The notes beneath the pieces were generated by a model. The model worked only from the letters and a program-made list of their open reading frames with translations, was not told the DNA's origin and ran no database searches. A DNA stretch of 64,000 nt from Entomomonas asaccharolytica. GTDB lineage: Bacteria; Pseudomonadota; Gammaproteobacteria; Pseudomonadales; Pseudomonadaceae. The stretch lies in assembly GCF_016653615.1 (NCBI RefSeq), contig NZ_CP067393.1, positions 2,371,673-2,435,672 of the forward strand, read 5' to 3'. This document shows positions 58,998 to 64,000 of this stretch, one piece after another; the stretch's first letter is position 1; every line of letters begins with the position of its first letter. Both the position numbers and the translations under genes were made by a program.

Positions 58998-60176
58998 TTA
59001 GTCAGCTTGATTTCTTAGGAATGCTGGAATATCTAAATAATCTAAATCGTCTTGTGCTTCTAAATTAGTAGCAGCATTGCCATGAGCACCGCGATTACGC
59101 ATTACCGTTGGACGATCAAAATCACGATAATTAGTTTCTGATAAACTCTCAGAACGCATAGTGGTAGGCTCAACTGCGTTGACAGTAGGAATGGTATTAT
59201 CAATTACTTTTACAGGTCTACTCATTTCTTGACCTAAACCAGTAACGACAACAGTTACATTCAACTCATCGCCCATGGTTGGATCGATCGCAGAACCAAT
59301 TTTTACTGTGGCATGATCAGACACTAAGTCTTCAATGATTTCACCGACATCATTGAATTCACCAATCGTCATATCACTCGCCGTAATATTAACTAATACA
59401 CCACGTGCACCTTGTAGATTAATATCTTCAAGTAAAGGATTACGAATAGCTGCTTCTGCTGCTTCACGGGCACGATTAGGACCACTAGCACTGCCAGCAC
59501 CCATCATTGCCATACCCATTTCACTCATTACTTCTTTCACGTCAGCAAAATCGATATTGATTAATCCAGGACGTTGCATAATATCTGAGATACCACGTAC
59601 AGCACCTGTCAACACATCATCCGCCTTAGCAAAAGCAGATAATAAGCTAACGTCTTTACCTAAGATAGTAATTAATTTTTCATTAGGGATAGTGATTAGA
59701 GAGTCAACATGTTCTACCAGCGCATCAATTCCCTGATCCGCTACTTTACTACGTTTACGGCCTTCAAAAATAAAAGGACGGGTTACTACAGCAACGGTTA
59801 AGATGCCCATTTCTTTGGCTACTTGAGCAATCACAGGCGCTGCACCAGTACCTGTACCACCACCCATACCCGTAGTAATAAACACCATATTAGCGCCTTG
59901 TAAGGCTTCGGCAATACGCTCACGGTCTTCTAAAGCAGCTTGTCTACCTACCTCTGGATTAGTGCCTGCACCCAATCCTTTGGTGATATTAGCACCTAAT
60001 TGAAGAATTGCACCACCAGTGACGCTTTTTAAGGCTTGTGCATCAGTATTCGCACAAACGAATTCAACACCTTCAATATTGCTACGAATCATGTGGTTCA
60101 CAGCGTTACCACCGCCACCACCGACACCAATTACTTTAATTACTGCATTAAGCTGGGCTTCTACCATCTCAAACAT
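58998..60176 (-). CDS. ftsZ: Cell division GTPase FtsZ
   Basis: Tubulin-like GTPase forming the Z ring. 392 residues from ATG 60176, which has AGGAGAGG just upstream and gives MFEMVEAQ, the usual pseudomonad beginning; the open frame extends to 60245 but that part is not conserved. Tubulin signature GGGTGTG at 105-111, a linker at about 320-372, and the C-terminal peptide LDYLDIPAFLRNQAD that binds FtsA and ZipA. Downstream of ftsA. Confidence 0.97.
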   Translation of the reverse strand: MFEMVEAQLNAVIKVIGVGGGGGNAVNHMIRSNIEGVEFVCANTDAQALKSVTGGAILQLGANITKGLGAGTNPEVGRQAALEDRERIAEALQGANMVFITTGMGGGTGTGAAPVIAQVAKEMGILTVAVVTRPFIFEGRKRSKVADQGIDALVEHVDSLITIPNEKLITILGKDVSLLSAFAKADDVLTGAVRGISDIMQRPGLINIDFADVKEVMSEMGMAMMGAGSASGPNRAREAAEAAIRNPLLEDINLQGARGVLVNITASDMTIGEFNDVGEIIEDLVSDHATVKIGSAIDPTMGDELNVTVVVTGLGQEMSRPVKVIDNTIPTVNAVEPTTMRSESLSETNYRDFDRPTVMRNRGAHGNAATNLEAQDDLDYLDIPAFLRNQAD

Positions 60177-60359
60177 TGCCTCTCTCCTAAACCGAAACAA
60201 CATGCCTTGTCGTCTATATCTTGTTATTCTAACGTTAGATAGCACGAATATCTAGTGTTCTGTTGTACTATCTTAGTATAAAAATCAAAGTTTTTTCTGA
60301 TTAATGTTGATAAATTTAATTTCAATCAACAAATCACTACTCTATAAGCCAAAATAATA

Positions 60360-61601
60360 CTAAAAATTACCTTGCACCCATCTCTTTAAACGACCAAACA
60401 CTGAACCACTTTCTCTATTACCTTTATTATGCTCAACATTACCACTTTCTGCTTGTTGTTGGGCACCATATATCAATAAACCGACTGCTGTGGCATAAAT
60501 AGGATTATGAATCACACTTTCTAACCCCTTCACATTGTAAGGGATACCTAATCTCACAGGCATATGGAAAATTTCTTCTGCCAGTTCCACAGCCCCTTCC
60601 ATTTTGGCTGTTCCACCAGTTACCACAATACCAGCAGGAATCATATCTTCATAACCACTACGGCGTAATTCTTTTTGCACGAATTTAAATAATTCTTCAT
60701 AACGTGGCTCTACCACTTCTGCTAGTGCTTGTCGTGAAAGCTCACGCGGCGGACGCTCGCCAACGCTAGGGACTTTAATCATCTGCCCAGCCCCTGCTAA
60801 TTTAGCCAGTGCACAAGCATAACGGATCTTAATTTCTTCTGCGTATTGAGTAGGCGTACGTAAAGCCATTGCAATATCATTGGTAATCTGATCGCCTGCT
60901 ATAGGAATAACCGAGGTATGACGTATTGCACCCTCTGTATAAACGGCAATATCGGAAGTACCTCCACCCACATCAACTAAGCAAACACCTAATTCTTTTT
61001 CATCTTCGGTTAACACAGAATAAGAGGAAGCGAGTTGCTCTAAAATGATATCGTCAACTTCTAAACCACAGCGTCTTACACATTTTTCAATATTTTGTGC
61101 TGCATTAACCGCACAGGTTACCACATGAACTTTAGCTTCTAAACGAACACCATACATACCTAAGGGTTCACGTACCCCTTCTTGATTATCAATTACATAA
61201 TCTTGCGGTAAGGTATGTAGCACTCTTTGGTCGGCTGGAATAGCTACTGCTTTCGCTGAATCTAATACACGTTCAATATCCGCTCTAGTAACTTCACCTT
61301 CACGAATAGCTACAATACCATCTGAATTTAAACTGCGAATATGATTACCTGCAATCCCCACATAAGCAGAGTATATTTGGCAACCTGCCATTTGCTGAGC
61401 TTCATCAATAGCATACTGAATAGATTGAACCGTAGATTCGATATTCACTACCACCCCTTTCTTTAAACCACGAGAGGGATGTGATCCAATACCTACTACT
61501 TCTATTTGACCATCAGGCGAAATTTCACCCACTAACGCTACAACTTTAGAGGTACCAATATCTAAGCCAACGATCATTTTGCTACTTTGTTCTTGCGCCA
61601 T
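60360..61601 (-). CDS. ftsA: Cell division protein FtsA
   Basis: Actin-like membrane tether of the Z ring, 413 residues. ATPase motifs KMIVGLDIGTSKVVALVGE and CLVDVGGGTSDIAVY, and IVVTGGTAKMEG near the C-terminus. The final SVFGRLKRWVQGNF is the amphipathic membrane-targeting helix. Between ftsQ and ftsZ. Confidence 0.97.
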   Translation of the reverse strand: MAQEQSSKMIVGLDIGTSKVVALVGEISPDGQIEVVGIGSHPSRGLKKGVVVNIESTVQSIQYAIDEAQQMAGCQIYSAYVGIAGNHIRSLNSDGIVAIREGEVTRADIERVLDSAKAVAIPADQRVLHTLPQDYVIDNQEGVREPLGMYGVRLEAKVHVVTCAVNAAQNIEKCVRRCGLEVDDIILEQLASSYSVLTEDEKELGVCLVDVGGGTSDIAVYTEGAIRHTSVIPIAGDQITNDIAMALRTPTQYAEEIKIRYACALAKLAGAGQMIKVPSVGERPPRELSRQALAEVVEPRYEELFKFVQKELRRSGYEDMIPAGIVVTGGTAKMEGAVELAEEIFHMPVRLGIPYNVKGLESVIHNPIYATAVGLLIYGAQQQAESGNVEHNKGNRESGSVFGRLKRWVQGNF

Positions 61602-61717
61602 AAGACTCTCTATTCTCCTCTAGGCACTTCACTCAAAATAATGACAAATACTGCCATTTCTCAAATACCTAAACTACTCATTTTGTATTTAATAAATGGC
61701 CTATTATGAATAGTTTT

Positions 61718-62581
61718 TTATTGTCTTGCTACTATCTTAGTTGCATTATTCGTATCAATTTCTTTACTTGGGTCTTTCCATGCTACCGCTAGACCATTAC
61801 TGTATCGCATATCAACTCTAGCAATATTATCCATTTTAGCTTTTAAATTAATCTCGTAAGCCTTACTAAAACGTTTGATTTTTTCTGCAACATCTCCGCT
61901 ACCAAGCACTAACTCAAGACCTGTACTAGTTGTTAATGTCCAACTACCACGCTCTGTTAAAGTTAACGAAGTAATACCAAGCTCCATAGGTCTTAATAAT
62001 TGGCTAATAATTTGGTATTGCTGCATAACTTGGGCATGTGCATAATCTGGCCCTGCTAATAAAGGTAATGATTGATAAACAGCAATATCCTTAACAACAA
62101 AAGGCTCACCCACATTATTTAACAAACTATCTTCACCCCAACGAGCAATAGGTTGACGACCATTTAATTCAATTTTTAATTCATTAGGCCAAACGCGTTC
62201 TATTTCTACATGAGAAATCCAAGGCGTGTTTTCTAGCTTATTACGCAAACCCTCTAAATCGACATTTAAAAAGCCTGTAGTCACTAATGGTTCTATGCGT
62301 CTCTGTAAGTCTTGCTGATCTATATAGCCTAAATCCCCTAAAATACTTACCTTAGAGATAGGTTGATTAACATAAGCCATTACTTTATTAGTAACGTTAT
62401 AAGTCACAATTGCAAATACAATCGCTACCACTACATAGCCTGCTATTTTTAAATAATCAGCCATTGACTTTAAGGTAGTCATCACACCTTTTTTAGGCAT
62501 AGGTCGGCTAGCACCACGCTGATTAGCACGTTGCTTCCATGGTGCTATTGGCTCTCCATGTCTTAATCTTACAGTTAACAT
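61718..62581 (-). CDS. ftsQ: Cell division protein FtsQ
   Basis: Divisome scaffold of 287 residues: basic cytoplasmic tail (1-40), one membrane segment at about 45-68 (IAGYVVVAIVFAIVTYNV), a POTRA domain starting ISKVSILGDLGYIDQQDLQR, then the beta domain (WISHVEIERVWPNELKIELN). GGAGG six bases upstream of the ATG and one base after the ddl stop codon, so tightly coupled to ddl. Confidence 0.95.
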   Translation of the reverse strand: MLTVRLRHGEPIAPWKQRANQRGASRPMPKKGVMTTLKSMADYLKIAGYVVVAIVFAIVTYNVTNKVMAYVNQPISKVSILGDLGYIDQQDLQRRIEPLVTTGFLNVDLEGLRNKLENTPWISHVEIERVWPNELKIELNGRQPIARWGEDSLLNNVGEPFVVKDIAVYQSLPLLAGPDYAHAQVMQQYQIISQLLRPMELGITSLTLTERGSWTLTTSTGLELVLGSGDVAEKIKRFSKAYEINLKAKMDNIARVDMRYSNGLAVAWKDPSKEIDTNNATKIVARQ

Positions 62582-62582
62582 T

Positions 62583-64000
<1,418 letters not shown>

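Noticed and set aside
59335-59736. 133-codon frame opposite ftsZ
   Set aside because: Shadow of the highly conserved FtsZ core; the Ala/Pro/Ser-rich product is typical of antisense frames.

Overview
This window is an AT-rich chromosomal segment from a gammaproteobacterium, most likely of the Pseudomonadaceae/Pseudomonadales. The evidence is gene order recalled from Pseudomonas: rnd-ycgL-hydroxyacid dehydrogenase, leuS-lptE-holA, hom-thrC, dksA-gluQ, aminotransferase-sfsA, ptsP-rppH-HAD phosphatase, nudJ-mnmA-hflD, and murC-ddl-ftsQ-ftsA-ftsZ-lpxC with dciA and an M23 peptidase. The AT-rich base composition and short intergenic regions suggest a reduced, low-GC relative of Pseudomonas (an Entomomonas-like lineage is a guess). 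No tRNA, CRISPR array, insertion sequence, prophage or plasmid gene was seen. Nearly all of the window is core housekeeping sequence.

Layout. 1-2.7 kb: lipid A acyltransferase (cut by the left edge), 2-hydroxyacid dehydrogenase, YcgL and RNase D on the minus strand. 2.9-6.6 kb: an InaA-type kinase, then a three-gene iron/chelate ABC importer behind a Fur-like site. 6.7-13.5 kb: recO, a J-like membrane protein, holA-lptE-leuS and an FMN reductase. 13.6-18.8 kb: the hom-thrC operon, a SlyB-like lipoprotein, gluQ and dksA. 19.2-27 kb: aminotransferase-sfsA, an FAH-family hydrolase, an SdiA-regulated-type protein, a YccS-type FUSC protein, an HI0933-type flavoprotein and rluE. 27.2-30.6 kb: the Mg2+ P-type ATPase gene mgtA with a leader of about 650 nt that holds two small ORFs. 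30.8-36.3 kb: an Old Yellow Enzyme, ptsP, rppH, a HAD phosphatase and a second FMN reductase. 36.4-41.8 kb: TauE exporter, LysR regulator, icd, nudJ-mnmA-hflD. 41.9-47 kb: a small charged ORF between twin palindromes, norR facing hmp, an OprD-type porin behind a strong Fur box, and a YdcH-type protein. 47.2-54.8 kb: HerA-like ATPase, malic enzyme, an LRR-like protein with queH, pepA-azurin and two DUF2845 proteins. 55-64 kb: rnpB, rsmI, M23 peptidase, divergent dciA, lpxC, ftsZ, ftsA, ftsQ, ddl and a partial murC.

How the parts work together. The right end builds and divides the envelope (peptidoglycan precursors, divisome, lipid A). Two loci look iron-regulated (ABC importer, OprD porin), one responds to nitric oxide (NorR/Hmp with a sigma-54-type promoter) and one probably to magnesium (mgtA).

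The most interesting unlabelled structure is the mgtA leader. A 42-residue ORF with an ideal ribosome-binding site encodes an N-terminus rich in Glu, Asp and Pro that resembles the logic of the enterobacterial MgtL peptide. It lies downstream of a second ORF of 72 residues that ends in another Glu/Pro run. Several genes probably start at TTG or GTG codons inside the longest ORF (rnd, hom, rppH) and are annotated that way here. All functional calls rest on motif recognition by eye; no database search was run.
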